Below, piece by piece: positions 12,401 to 22,955 of a stretch of DNA of 64,000 nucleotides. A program made the position numbers and the translations under genes. Under the pieces are notes generated by a model, which was not told the DNA's origin, did no database searches, and saw nothing but the letters and a program-made list of their open reading frames with translations. This DNA comes from Stichopus chloronotus (taxonomy: Eukaryota > Echinodermata > Holothuroidea > Aspidochirotida > Stichopodidae). The stretch is taken from assembly GCA_021234535.1 (NCBI GenBank), contig CM037843.1, positions 40,549,200-40,613,199 on the forward strand, written 5' to 3'. How positions within the stretch are numbered: position 1 is the first letter of the stretch; every line of letters starts with the position of its first letter.

Positions 12401-15400
12401 CATTCATGGAAAAAAACTACCTATCCTTTTTTTTCTCTGTACCCTATTGTTACATTAAAACATTCATAGATGCAAGCACTAATTGTGTTACATGCTTACA
12501 GTATTCACCACAAGAAAGTTTTTAATCCAATCCCAGCCAACCAGCTTGTGTAGCTCATTCTCAATTCTGTCTTGCAAACTTCTCCCAGGTTATCCACTCC
12601 AGCAGCGAGGATGAAGACGAGAAGCTGACGTCACCTCCAAGGAAGAAGCGGAGGCAAAAGAGGTTGCTAATGTCTCCGACCTTGCCGTTAACCGAAGCCA
12701 GAGACGATGATGCAGACTTTGAAGGTGAGATGTGCAGGATGGCATCACCTGACTGTCGACCATTTCATGCTGTCCAAATATGCTAGATTTCCACAGAAGT
12801 GAATGACTAAGAATATTTCATTGGGGTTACCTTTGACATATTATAAGTATCTTTTTAAGTCTCATTGGCTGTTTGTACAGTGGAAACTACACTTATCCAG
12901 GAAAATGATATAAACATTTGGCAAAAACTACTCCTTTCTCCATAAGTTTTATATCAATATTCTCTTCCTTCTGTATTGTGATTTCTTTGGTTAAGAAAAT
13001 TTCTTCTTAACTTTCTCAAACTTTGAAAGAAAAATGATTTCACTTTTATATCAGTATTCACTTTCTCTTTTCTATGGTTAAAACAACGCTTAATTAACTT
13101 TTCCAAAGTTTAGAGTAGTCTATAGATTCAGTTGTCTTTCAAAATCTGCCAGCCTTGCACAAAATAATATTTGCTCATCATATCTAGAAGTGTTTTGTCT
13201 ATGGCACTTGTCTATTCTCATGTTCAACAGCTGATCAGTCAACATACAATATGTTTCAGTGGGTTGTAGCAGCATGGTCTTTGACAATGTTTTTTCATTA
13301 ATCATTTGAAGGAAACTTGTTGTATGTTGTGACTGGTTTTGAAAGTTGTATAAATTTCTTTGTTTGTCATTTGACTGAGTTCCACTTTTTTTCCAATTAC
13401 AATCAGATCCATCTCCTCAGAGATTCAGAACGCATCACAAGAAACAGACAACTCACCAAGTGCTCAATAAAAAAATAACTCATAAGAAGGTAAGAACGAA
13501 TAAAAAAATATTGTAAATGTGCACACTTGGAATGAATGCTATCGCCTCTCCACCCCCCTCCCCCCCCGGTTCCTACACAGTAGTAAATGGCATCAACTTT
13601 GGGATATTTTTATATTAAAATTAGGAGAATAAATTCATAGGTGGTAACAATTAGACTCAGATATAATTTATTTAAGACCATGTGCCTTTCTGTTCTCCAT
13701 TCCAGCCCCACCATCCCTCCTGCCTGCTTTCTTAAGTAAATAGTTACACCGTTGACATACTAGCTCTTCTAATTTTCGTTCACGTTGCTACGGTATGTTA
13801 TACCATAGTTTATTAGGGGATACTACGAGAAAGAAATATACTGCAGTATTATGTAGTATACTATAGTGTACTACACTATACCATACTGAACCTTACTAGT
13901 GTACTCTGTTGAAATGTAGGAGTTCAAATATTGCAGACATATAAGATTACTTTTAAGGTTTTTATTCCTTCTCAACATATACCTTGTCAGGAAAAGAAAA
14001 GGAGGGCTCATGTCTTTTTGGATGAAGAGGCAGAAGTATCTGACGACGAGAAAGTCTCCTCAGATGAAGAGGGCAGTGCTTTGGATCATTCTTTGGATGG
14101 TTTCATCAACGATGCGACACAAATGTCACAAGGTTATCTTCCTCCGTGTTTTTATTTTGCTTTTTGTTTCTGACAGTTTGCTACAAATCTGTATCTGGTT
14201 TAGAATTACACTGTGTTGCTTTGTTTCTACAAGTATCATGGTGTTGCCAGCCAGAAGTACTGAGTTTTGTTTGAAGAATTGTACAAAGATCAAGAGACAG
14301 TTTGGTCATTCACCTGGGACAGCAGGTCACTCGGGACAAAAGGGGGTACTCGGGACAATAGGATACTTGATGCCTGCCTCTGCTCAAATGGATGGTGCAT
14401 ATACTGCTTGTGTACCCAAGAACTTCTTTCTGACCACTATAAGCAATACAAACTGGTGCTGAAAGTCAAGTATCTAGGTTCTATTGGTCATGAAATTTCC
14501 AACCAAAATTCATTTGAATATTGCAAAAAATTTCCACGGCTTATGCATGTGATTTCAACCATTATATGAAATTGTCGGAGAGCTCGAGATGCTTGAATTC
14601 CACCAAGTCAAGAAGACTCAGTTATTTAATTGACCTACTTTGAATTATGCAGAATACATTTTGGGCCTCTTCTCTGGCTTGTTAATCAGTTAAAGAAATT
14701 GTATTGGTACCTTACATTTGTGACCTATGAGCCCTTTATGACAGAAATAACCATTTTGCTTGATCTGCAAGCTCTAAGAAATGTCCCTGTCGTTCTCACC
14801 ATTCTACACAATGAATGAAAGTAGTTGGCAAAGTCGATTCTCCAGGTTTTGTTTGGAAATATGAGATGCAAGGGAAGCTGCTCAGTTTTCTTATCATCTT
14901 TCAATTCTCAATTTTGGTGTCTTCCCTTTGTCATGAGTTTCCCATAGTTTACTTACCTCATTGTTTTGTTATTGAAGTATCCCGCAGTATTTGTGTAAAT
15001 ATTAGTAGTCCTTCTGATATGTTTGAGCATGTCTAGCATATGAATTTCACATACTAAATGGTGCGTTGTCTTCTTCTTCAAAGCAGACATGCAGGCAGTG
15101 TACATGAAGTCCATACGTAGTCCGGCTGGCAACAAGCTTCTCCACCCAGCGAGAAACCGCTTCCGGATGTCTCACAAAGGTGCCAGTAATGCCAACATCT
15201 TTTCTCAGGTACCTCGGCAAGATGTGACTTACATGGAAGACAGCTTTGTTGTGGGAGGAGAGGAAGATCTAGAGGAGATGGGCAACATGGCGTCAACCTC
15301 CCACATCGACATGGAGAACACGATCAATGTGGATAACATCATCGGAGGAACGGGATGCAAAAGACTTAGAGGACGAAGGACCGGAGAGAGCAAGGCTGAG

Positions 15401-18400
15401 AGGATATTGAGGCTCGGCCGGAAGGCCGTCTTGAAGTCCAACTCGACAGAAGAAGAATCAGATAGTGACCACTCACCAAGTAAAGTGACATATCACCCGA
15501 AAAGAAAACATTTACAAAATGGTGATGAAAGATTGGGAGAGGGTTTGAGCAAGGGCCCTACTTTGCAGCCATCAGAGAGCAACAAAGTTATGAGACACAA
15601 TAAAGATGGTGGTAAAATACGCTGTGAAAGTATTCAAGGTCAGTCAGCAAGCTTCAATAAAAGATTCAAGAACATTGAAGTTGAAAGTTTAGGGAATCTT
15701 GATGGCAAAGATTTTGAAGTTAATAGCTCTAAGGAACCTGTCTTTGTCGGTCATTTGGAGGACGGAAACATGAATTTCGATTTAAACTTTGAAGATGATT
15801 TCTTCCTGGAAAGTGCAGTCCCGACGAAAGATACCTGCCAAAAGTTAACCTTGAAAGAGCAGGCCTTGACCATGACAAGGGAGCAACTGGAGAAAGCTGA
15901 GAGGCTCAGGAAACAGAAAGAAAAACAAGAAGAGTTTAGGAAGAAAATGGCTTCCAAAAGGAAAAGTCCTAACAGCAGTTCTGAGACCGCTTGCAACAGT
16001 GCAGTCAACCAAGAGGAGACAAACTCTAGAGGACTAGATATTGCCATGGAAACTAGGGAAAAGAAAAGCGGTATCTCACAAGGTCCATCATCTCCATCCC
16101 AAGAGATTAACCTTGCTACAGAATACTCTGCGCAGGTAAACTTTTATCTGATGTCTTTTGCTTCAGTGCTTAGTCTGTGTCACTACATTGGAAAACAAAA
16201 CATCATTTGGTGTTTAAGTGTTAAAAGAACCACGCCAAACATATAAGAATCCACTTTGAACGCAGCATGAATGGTTAAATCTTTGTGATTTTATTTTGTA
16301 CTTATTTAAAGGATGAGTTCCTTACGTACTTCTGTTCTGCATTTGTCACTCATATGTTTGATAGACTGTAACTTGAAAGCAAGGGAACCTCAATTTGGTA
16401 ATGCCAAAATACAGATATAGACTTTTGACCTAATCTCATGGACACCATGAAGTCAGTCATTTGTGCAATTTTTACAAAGTGCAGCCCCAAAATATTTTTA
16501 GAGACTGTCAAATATGCATAAAGTATAGTTCATCGGCCTTTCCCACTTATCTGGCCACTTTGGTAATCTGGTAGCATCTTTTGGTCACCTTCGTGGTCTT
16601 TTTGCAACCTTACCGGTACTGTCTCTTGTCTCTCCCAGACTTCAAGTGAAAGACAATCTGCTAAACCTGTCATACTGATCAGCTCGAAGGAGCTAGCCAG
16701 TTCTCCGTCCATCGTATCGACTCTGGCCATCAAGCACGGGGTCGATCCAAGGGTCTGTCAGCTGAGAGGCTGCGACTTCTCTGTCAGCAATCGGATGGGC
16801 ATCGAGAAACAGTCCCTAAGTGGTGAGTCGGACCACAAATGACAATTACTGGTAATTTGATTCTGTGTGGTAGCTAATGGCTGAAAGAACTTATCTGTTC
16901 TGTCAGCAACAAGAAATACTTGCTGTTGTAACAAATGGTGCAGTGTCTTACTTGTTGCCAGGCAGATATAAAGTATGAAACAAATGGATACACTGGTATT
17001 TAAGTGCATGACTACATGACTAAGTGTGTAAAGCCTATGACATTTAAAGTGAATGTAATGATGGTGTGTAATATTTGCCTTATTTGCCCTCTACCCCTGC
17101 TCTGCCTTGCACATATATGTTACCAGTTCAATGCTTATTGTTTATCCATCTTTCAGTGGTAGTGATGTATGTTTTACACCTCTAACAATGACAGGTAAAC
17201 CCAACCCTATTGTTACCCTCATTGTTTGCTACATGGCTCATTACTGTTTTAATCGGAACACTCCTCACATGTCAGTGAATGCTCATTTTAACATTGCATT
17301 CAGTGAGATGTTCACAAAATTGTCCAACCTTAACTCAGTAATTTGCACACTCTTTTTAAATGAAATTGTGAGCAGAAAACTGACTGGAAAATTGTAATGA
17401 AATGTTTGAAATGTCCAAACAAATTTAAGACTAAAATGGGGATCAAAGCCAGTGACTTCTGGAATAAATTTCCTTTGTCATATCAACTGAGCTCTCCAGC
17501 CCTACAATGACATAGTAACAATGGTTCTGTCCTCTAAGTAGCCATTTCTGTCTAGGGGTTGCCAGCCAGGTCCATTAAACCTTGCCTAATACCTATGTCC
17601 TGGGATCACACCCCTAGCACTTTTTTGTGGCGTGTTTAAGAGGATTTTTGTTTTTTAACAATCATTTAACCCAGATTATGTGTTTCACATTTTCAGAGTT
17701 GCTCACAGAAGGGTATCTTAAGAGAGTATATGGAATTCTATGTATTTGTTCTAAGTGTTTTCAGGGCCACTTGAAGTAAGCTTCAAAAAAGACACACACA
17801 AAAAAAGGGCACTGGCCGCATTCTGTTCCACAAACTACCAGTGATAGATCTTAACTCATGTGCAAGACCCTCAGTGATACTTCGGATTTGTGAAAATTGG
17901 GTTTCGTGGAAAAGAAGGTAAAAAGACTAAAAAAATGAAGCTGGAGTTGCATCTCTTTGCAAAGCAAAACAAGAAAGAAGGTGGTCCTGTGTGACTTACC
18001 TAAATTCTACAATCAGCACTGAAGGAGAGGTCACTGAGGACCAAACAAGAAGGACCAATTATTGCTGTCGGTGAGGTATTTTTTAGGGGCAACTTGGCAA
18101 GCACAGCGAGCACAATTGTACTTTGACATGGGTGCTGGCACTTAGTTTGAGCCCTCGGTTTATCATGTAACAGACGTAAATTGAGTCCCCCGGCTGTTGA
18201 TCTTACTTGAAAATCCTTCATACTTCCTTTCATGCTTCTTCATACTCCATACATCCAGACTTCTCTTCTGGATCAAATAAGATGAAATTAGTGGAGAGAG
18301 TCAAGGAGATGAGGATGAGGTACGACAAACTCTGCATCATCATCGAGAAGGACAGACTGAAGAGGGATGAAAGACCAAAAGAAATGTGAGCGTGTCCACA

Positions 18401-21400
18401 AACTGAATATTCATTTTGTAAGATACTTGAATCGTACTTGAAGGGCATGTCTAAGTTATAATTCAGGCCTCGAAGAGCAGTTGCTTTGCCACCCTAAGTG
18501 ACTACACAAGTGCAGAGGAAGTCTGTGGCTTATATATGGCAACTTCACCTCTGGTGACTACCAACCTCACAATTTGGGATTAAATTTGGTATCTTTTTCT
18601 TGTCTTTTAAGCTCTTCACCCTAAGTTGAGAACAATTTGAAGGACAAAATGGTTACATCCTGTGTCTATGATGGTATAAATATATAACAGTTATTTTTTT
18701 TTTTCCTTGTGTCACACTGGATGTGTGAGCTAATTGAAAGTGACTCAAGCCATTTTGTTGTATAGAAAAAATTGTGGGCTCTCCCACTTAACAGGCGATA
18801 TATCAACTACTGCTCTGAAAGTAAATTCTCATCAGTTGAGAGGAGCATCCATGGCTATGATGAACACTGTCACACAACTAGTTGAAATACTTCAATCAAA
18901 TCAGTTATCAGAGTTGGACTTGTGAAATGGTGCTGATTGTGGATGTTCTGTTTGCTAGAGAGCTTGGCCAGCTCTTCTTGTGGTGAAGTCATTCACTCAT
19001 AAAAAAATATTTCGTGAAAAAATCTCGTGGTAGATCTTGCATGGGAAACGATACAAGGGCCCAGCTGTAGTGAAATGCTGCTGCTTGGGTGGGAGAGAAA
19101 TATACCTATTGCTGCATGATACTTGTAAGTACTTGAAGGAAAATGACTGTAAATCTGTTAGAAAGTCATAACTTGTGATATTTTGGCTAAGAAACTGCTT
19201 TAATTTAGCAAATCATTTTGTGACATGCTGATGGCTTTGTTTTTGTAGTCTAGAGGTTGTAGCTTTGATTTAGATTTTTTTTTTTTAAAGGGATAAATGG
19301 TGCTCCCAAAGCATTGTCGCATTTAGAGGCATGCACACAATTATGAATATTCAACACTACCATTATGAAGAGCTATTCTTTCATCAAAATTGCGTCTCAC
19401 AATTCTGTTTTTCTTGTGGGTGTGATTGAGTCTCTCCACAAGTCTATCCTATATCGTACTTTTCTTTCGAACAGATATACCATAGGCAATCTTTTTTTAT
19501 GCATCAGAAAAGTTCAGTGTGATGTTTTTTCATCTTTTATCAGATTATCAAGATCATCATGCATTGCCACTGTAACCTTGCACTCACATTTCTATGCAAC
19601 ATCTTTCTTATTCTGCATTGCATTTGCATCTCTCCTCACAGAATCAGGACAAAGTATTTCGATAGTACTTTAGCAGCCCTGGCGAATTCGTCCATCCAGA
19701 TCTTGTTTTCAGATTCAACAGGTTTGTGGCATGAGCTTTAACTTCACTGTTTGTCGTCTCCAGAGAAATATTTTTGGAAGTTTGTTGGTCATGGACAAAT
19801 TATTCATGGGATACTGTCACAAATTTATCTGTCTTGTCAATGGCTTAGTACTTAAAGTGGGGGCAGCATTCCTTTTCAGAGAAAGCAAACTGATTTATCC
19901 AGCCTTAATCAACCACCATTTAAACCGGCCCATGTAGAATATGTCTTCCTGAAAGAAAGTGAGTCATCGCAATACGCTACCTTCGTGGATGGCATTACAC
20001 AATGGGATGCTAAGTCGTGAGGGCTTGTTGAACATACCACTGAGCATTTGCACTTTTGACTTTTAGTAGAAGGGCGGCAATTTTGTAACCTGATTTGGAA
20101 CACGTAGAGATGAATCGGCAAATAAACATAAAATCACTATCCTTGACGGAGCAATGTCGACAACATTCTAAGGTTAAAATATCGATACCAATATTTTACT
20201 GATCTGACCAATATCAGCCCATACTGATATTATTAAACCAATGATGGTTGTTACACTCACCATCACATATGTCAGTTTACATGAATTTCTTTCAAAGTAC
20301 CAGAATTGTCTTTGGTTTGTTGTTTTAGATGAAACTGCTTTGATACTCACAGAACTTGCGAGGGTGGAGGCTAGAAAGGGATTTGCAATATTCTACCCAA
20401 AGGAACTTACTCCATCCCAGGAACAGGTTTGTTTTTTTTTCCTTTGTACAGGATTATGCCACTGTGTCATGTTCAAGGTGACATTAGCTAGATCTGCTTC
20501 ATGATTGAAGACAGATTTCTAGAAATGCTGGACTTGATGACTTGCCGCAGCCAGCACTGTTGCTGAGCAACCGGCATGCAGGGATAATTTGCAAAAATAC
20601 TGGCCAGCACAAAATTTACAGAATGTAATAAACTGCAGGTTCAAATGTGAAAACTTTTAGAGTATTTAGATACATGTCATATTTCAAAAATTGCCTTTTG
20701 CAGAAAGCAGACATGCCAAAAACTTTATTTTTGAACAAACAAAGCATTAAAGCCACCATTCAGAATCCTCCAGGTAGAACACTGATTGCAGAGGTTACTT
20801 CTGCAACAGCCCTTGTGTAGATAATGCCAAACACTAGAAAAGTTCATAATGTTGCAACCAAAAGTCCACAAAGTTGCACAAGGGAGCATGTTTCCACCTC
20901 TCACGATTTGAACACCAGTAGGATATTGGTGACATTTGGTTTGATACCATATTTGTGTTTGTAAAGTATAGTTTATCTAGAAGGATCAATGTTTATATTT
21001 TAAATGTTTGCTGTGTGCTGTTTACAATATGATTCACAGCAGCAGTCTAGCAGTTTCAACATTATGTTCATAGTAAAACATATGATTTATATGACACTGA
21101 TTCAAGGATTTTTATCAGCTAGCATTTGTTTTCAGAATAATTGATACTTAACAATTTGTGATCTATTAACGTAAGCCCATTTAAAAGTGTCATATGGTTA
21201 TGATTATGCTTAACAGGGAAATTAGAATATTGGACCTTCAAAATGAGGATCACAGGTTTCCTTACCATTATTACATTTGGATAAACCTTTATCAAGGCCA
21301 CTATGAAAACTCCCATCCATCACTCCCCCACCCCCTCCCTTCACCATAAATCCAAGTATAAGCATTTCAGATTTTGAGCGGCAAAGATTCCCTTCTTCAA

Positions 21401-22955
21401 TTTAACAGTTTGGAAAGAGCATGCCAAAAACACATGGGGACACTTTTCTGCAGCCATTGCTGTTATGTGTTTCCTTGCAGGTAAACATTTTCACTTGTCA
21501 GGAACAATGAATCTAGATAATTGGGCTGGATACGATGGTCGCCCGGAAAATTAGAGATAATTTTGGACTTGATGTATCATCATTCTTTCTTTTCTTTATA
21601 ATCTTATTCTTTTTTTTTTGATGTAATGTTTCTCCTTTCTACTCCAGGTCCTCAGCTTTTGTCTCTCAATTCCCACTGTTAGTTATGGGGCTGCTTTAAG
21701 CATGACAATCAATTTCACCAGTCTCTCTGAACTTATCACTTGGTTAGTATATTGTATTCAAGTAAACTGGTTCTCTAGTCATGCTGAACTGGTCAAATGG
21801 TTAGTGCATGGTATTTTAAGAATACTGGTTCTCCAGTCATGCTGAACTAGTGGACGGTATCTATGGATACTGGTTTTCCAGTCTCTATAAAGTGATCAAC
21901 CTGGTTAGTATATGGTTTGTAAGGATCCTGGCTCTCCAGTACCCCAGAACTTACTAAATGGTTTGTACATGGTATTTGGAGTCCAGTTCTCCATTGACTC
22001 TGGTGCTGCTCCCATTGTTATCATATGGTGGTGGCACTTTTCCTAGAGCTGGAATATGCGTTGTATAGGCAATCGCCTGGTCATCTAACTTTGTTCTTCG
22101 TCATTGTATCAGGGAAGAGAAAGTAAGGGAAAAGATTACCGGTGACAGAATATCTTCCAGATATTTGAATCTGAAACTGTCTGGACATTTTGGTTGGCCG
22201 TACAAAATTCAGACTCTGCAGGAAAACATAGCAATCAGTAACCGTTACTTGATAATAAACGGACAAGTGGGAACGGATGTGAATATTAATGAATGCAAAA
22301 ATGGGGCTTAAACAATGTTTTTTCTAGTAGCTATGACATATTCCACAGAATTTGACTTTCGCCGGCAAATTTTCAACTCATATTCCAGCTTTAGTGGCAG
22401 CTTTTAACCTATGAACTCACAAATCAGACAAAAGTATTTATTAGATATCCTTGCAGTTTAAACCTGTGATAATTTGAGGACCCTCTCCACCCCACAATTC
22501 ATCCTACAAAATTCTCCCGGAGTAGTCAGGTAAGAGTATTGTGATGTAACATCAGATAAAGACTCATTACTCTGTCCCCTCATAACACTGATGTTACCTA
22601 ATGCATCCTTTTACTCCACTCTGTGCAAACTTGAGACTATGGTATTGTTTTTTACTTAGACTGAGTTGCCATAGAAATGATACAGGAAGTAAAATGTATT
22701 GTTAAGGTAAAGTCTTCTCATTCAAGATCGAAAAACCTGAAGGGTAGACCTAGGAGCTTTGTTTCATGACAGATGACAATTAGTGGCAGTGATGTTTCTA
22801 CCTGCATCATTGAATTTGCTATTTTTCTCTCATTTTGCAGTTCTGAAGAACACTTGAAGGAGAAAACTGGTATCTATCCAGACAGAGCCAGGAGCATTGT
22901 GGAACATTTTCGTCACCAATTTGATGAACAAATGATGTCAACCCCTAAAAGGTGA
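362..22955 (+). CDS. FANCM: FANCM, 3' part of the gene (17 exons; 5' end outside window)
   Basis: FANCM is the DNA translocase that anchors the Fanconi-anaemia core complex and remodels stalled replication forks in the nucleus. Coding exons: 362-596, 884-1098, 2129-2335, 3200-3422, 4805-4947, 5741-8786, 10857-11023, 12589-12724, 13407-13489, 13991-14132, 15087-16135, 16639-16822, 18259-18385, 19642-19721, 20329-20426, 21648-21742 and 22841-22955 (TGA at 22953). All are GT/AG bounded, phases match at every junction, and the total is exactly 2115 codons. Domain order is helicase C lobe, MHF-binding region, acidic linker, ERCC4-like domain, (HhH)2, the diagnostic FANCM/Hef order. The visible part alone matches the length of whole human FANCM (about 2050 residues), so the linker is expanded. 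The N-terminal DEAH lobe must lie upstream of position 1. XPF and archaeal Hef share parts of this architecture but lack the long linker. Exon ends are hand-made; alternative splicing cannot be excluded. Confidence 0.93.
3720..4073. mobile_element. MITE-like element with 20-bp terminal inverted repeats and TTAA ends
   Basis: Left end TTAAAGGGAAATAGGGCGTT at 3720-3739; right end AACGCCCTATTTCCCTTTAA at 4054-4073. These are exact reverse complements, including the TTAA on each side. The 354-bp body has no coding capacity. TTAA target duplication is typical of piggyBac-type elements, so this looks like a non-autonomous relative. It sits in the FANCM intron between exons 3200 and 4805. Confidence 0.78.
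4805..5960 (+). CDS. FANCM: FANCM MHF-binding region (exon 4805-4947 and start of exon 5741)
   Basis: The exon 4805-4947 codes [14 protein letters not shown]. After splicing to 5741 the chain continues with [10 protein letters not shown] and [12 protein letters not shown]. In vertebrate FANCM the corresponding stretch just after the helicase wraps the histone-fold pair MHF1-MHF2 (CENPS-CENPX), which directs FANCM to branched DNA. The Trp pair and the H-S-x-R-C motif are the features that place this segment. Assignment is by resemblance, not by structure. Confidence 0.8.
5480..5545. repeat. Short degenerate tandem repeat (atgtcatgtttaat-like)
   Basis: Four to five imperfect units of about 14-18 bp built on atgtcatg(t/g)ttaatatga. 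Units are partly palindromic (gacatgt / acatgtc). Intronic. Confidence 0.5.
5741..8786 (+). CDS. FANCM: FANCM giant linker exon (3046 nt)
   Basis: One uninterrupted exon of about 1015 codons, acceptor TTAG at 5737-5740 and donor GTGAGT at 8787. After the MHF-binding start it is low-complexity and probably disordered: rich in Glu, Lys, Ser and Asp, with basic clusters that could be nuclear-localisation signals (around 6076-6108 and 6358-6380) and many S/T-Q and S/T-P sites. Vertebrate FANCM also has one very long central exon, so the gene layout agrees. It contains an internal duplication (6029-6480) and an MM2-like motif (8108-8161). I could not place the FANCF-binding MM1 motif with confidence. 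Reading-frame continuity over 3 kb is itself strong evidence for coding. Confidence 0.93.
6029..6480 (+). repeat. Internal protein duplication in the FANCM linker
   Basis: Two copies of a unit of about 56 codons lie 279 nt apart in the same frame (6029-6195 and 6308-6480). Each copy runs: Ser-Asp plus acidic stretch, then N-Q-M-(K/M)-N-A, then a basic R-R-(R/K) cluster, then P-L-L-x-S-D, then D-E-T-(A/G)-A-x-x-x-D-V. The spacing and order of these blocks agree, so this is an old in-frame duplication, not chance low complexity. Confidence 0.8.
8108..8161 (+). other. MM2-like RMI-binding motif in FANCM (first copy)
   Basis: The codons read [18 protein letters not shown]. In human FANCM the MM2 motif (F-D-L-x-F followed by an acidic patch; Phe1232 and Phe1236 in my recollection) docks on the RMI1-RMI2 subcomplex and recruits BLM-TopoIIIa. 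Here the F-D-L-N block is itself doubled in tandem, giving two overlapping F-x-x-x-F registers. Family knowledge supplies the function; binding has not been tested. Confidence 0.72.
8787..10856 (+). other. FANCM intron carrying a minisatellite
   Basis: Intron between the giant exon and exon 10857. A small (TG)n stretch at about 9057-9082 precedes a five-unit array at 9101-9800. The remaining sequence shows nothing recognisable. Confidence 0.85.
9101..9800. repeat. Minisatellite, five units of about 136-144 bp
   Basis: Units start near 9101, 9237, 9381, 9518 and 9659. Each runs: aatatctcaa(g/t)aagggta, ctgacctcatact, gtgtggttggtcatactga, tttttggtggaggtcaaaggtca, gtgaaaaccttgtaaacac. Units are clearly diverged from one another. 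Fragments of the same family occur at 12358-12400 and 59283-59340, so it is a dispersed family. Confidence 0.85.
10857..14132 (+). CDS. FANCM: FANCM linker, four small exons
   Basis: Exons 10857-11023, 12589-12724, 13407-13489 and 13991-14132 continue the disordered linker. They code alternating acidic Ser-Asp-Glu clusters ([24 protein letters not shown]) and basic clusters ([14 protein letters not shown]). The acceptor of the first exon was chosen at 10855-10856 because only that AG restores the phase left by the donor at 8787; the AG six bases downstream (after tcaaac) would not. The last exon ends [12 protein letters not shown], typical of the lead-in to the second large exon. Acid-Ser clusters of this kind are common CK2 and SUMO-interaction sites, but that is inference. 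Confidence 0.87.
12358..12400. repeat. Fragment of the 140-bp minisatellite family
   Basis: tggtcaaacactgaaaactt followed by tgataacacaatatctcaag matches the junction between two units of the array at 9101-9800. Confidence 0.6.
13851..13887. repeat. AT-rich palindrome
   Basis: Arms tatagtgta and tacactata are exact reverse complements around a single central base, with partly matching outer sequence (agtatac / ccatact). Intronic; could form a cruciform or be the core of a decayed foldback element. Confidence 0.5.
15087..16135 (+). CDS. FANCM: FANCM second large linker exon (1049 nt)
   Basis: About 350 codons from acceptor AG at 15085-15086 to donor GTAAAC at 16136. It begins Y-M-K-S-I-R-S-P and then carries a well-conserved patch with [12 protein letters not shown]; a similar D-S-F-(I/V)-V stretch precedes the nuclease-like domain in other FANCM proteins. 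A charged segment with coiled-coil character ([15 protein letters not shown]) is coded around 15880-15935. The second MM2-like motif lies at 15770-15811. Confidence 0.9.
15770..15811 (+). other. Second MM2-like motif in FANCM
   Basis: The codons read [14 protein letters not shown]. It shares N-F-D-L-N-F plus a following acidic patch with the motif at 8108-8161, about 910 residues further along the protein. The core resembles the RMI1-RMI2-binding MM2 motif of vertebrate FANCM, of which only one copy is known to me. It could be an independent functional copy or a chance short match; the six-residue identity with the first motif favours a real copy. Confidence 0.65.
16639..20426 (+). CDS. FANCM: FANCM ERCC4 nuclease-like domain (four exons)
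   Basis: Exons 16639-16822, 18259-18385, 19642-19721 and 20329-20426 code an XPF-type nuclease fold: [44 protein letters not shown] and I-L-F-S-D-S-T. In active XPF nucleases the core is G-D-x(n)-E-R-K-x-x-x-D. Here it is C-D followed by E-K-Q-S-L-S-D across the junction 16822/18259, so the Arg and Lys are replaced. This agrees with FANCM being catalytically dead and using the fold to bind FAAP24. Confidence 0.9.
21648..22955 (+). CDS. FANCM: FANCM C-terminal (HhH)2 domain and stop codon
   Basis: Exons 21648-21742 and 22841-22955 code a tandem helix-hairpin-helix domain: [22 protein letters not shown] and [13 protein letters not shown]. Vertebrate FANCM uses this domain with FAAP24 to bind DNA. 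The donor at 21743 is GTTAGT, slightly off consensus, and lies in the first unit of a tandem repeat. The protein ends M-S-T-P-K-R, then TGA at 22953-22955. Confidence 0.92.
21719..21992. repeat. Tandem array of five 45-58 bp units overlapping a FANCM splice donor
   Basis: Units begin ccagtc/ctagtc near 21719, 21775, 21832, 21878 and 21935. Each contains (c)tgaact..., a tggttagt-like core, a (t)atggtattt-like core, and ends actggttct. The first unit includes the last 24 nt of exon 21648-21742 and its donor TTG|GTTAGT. Confidence 0.75.

Noticed and set aside
14010..14462. A 150-codon open frame on the + strand overlapping FANCM exon 13991-14132
   Set aside because: It is out of frame with the FANCM exon and runs into the intron; its composition matches no family and the exon frame is well supported.
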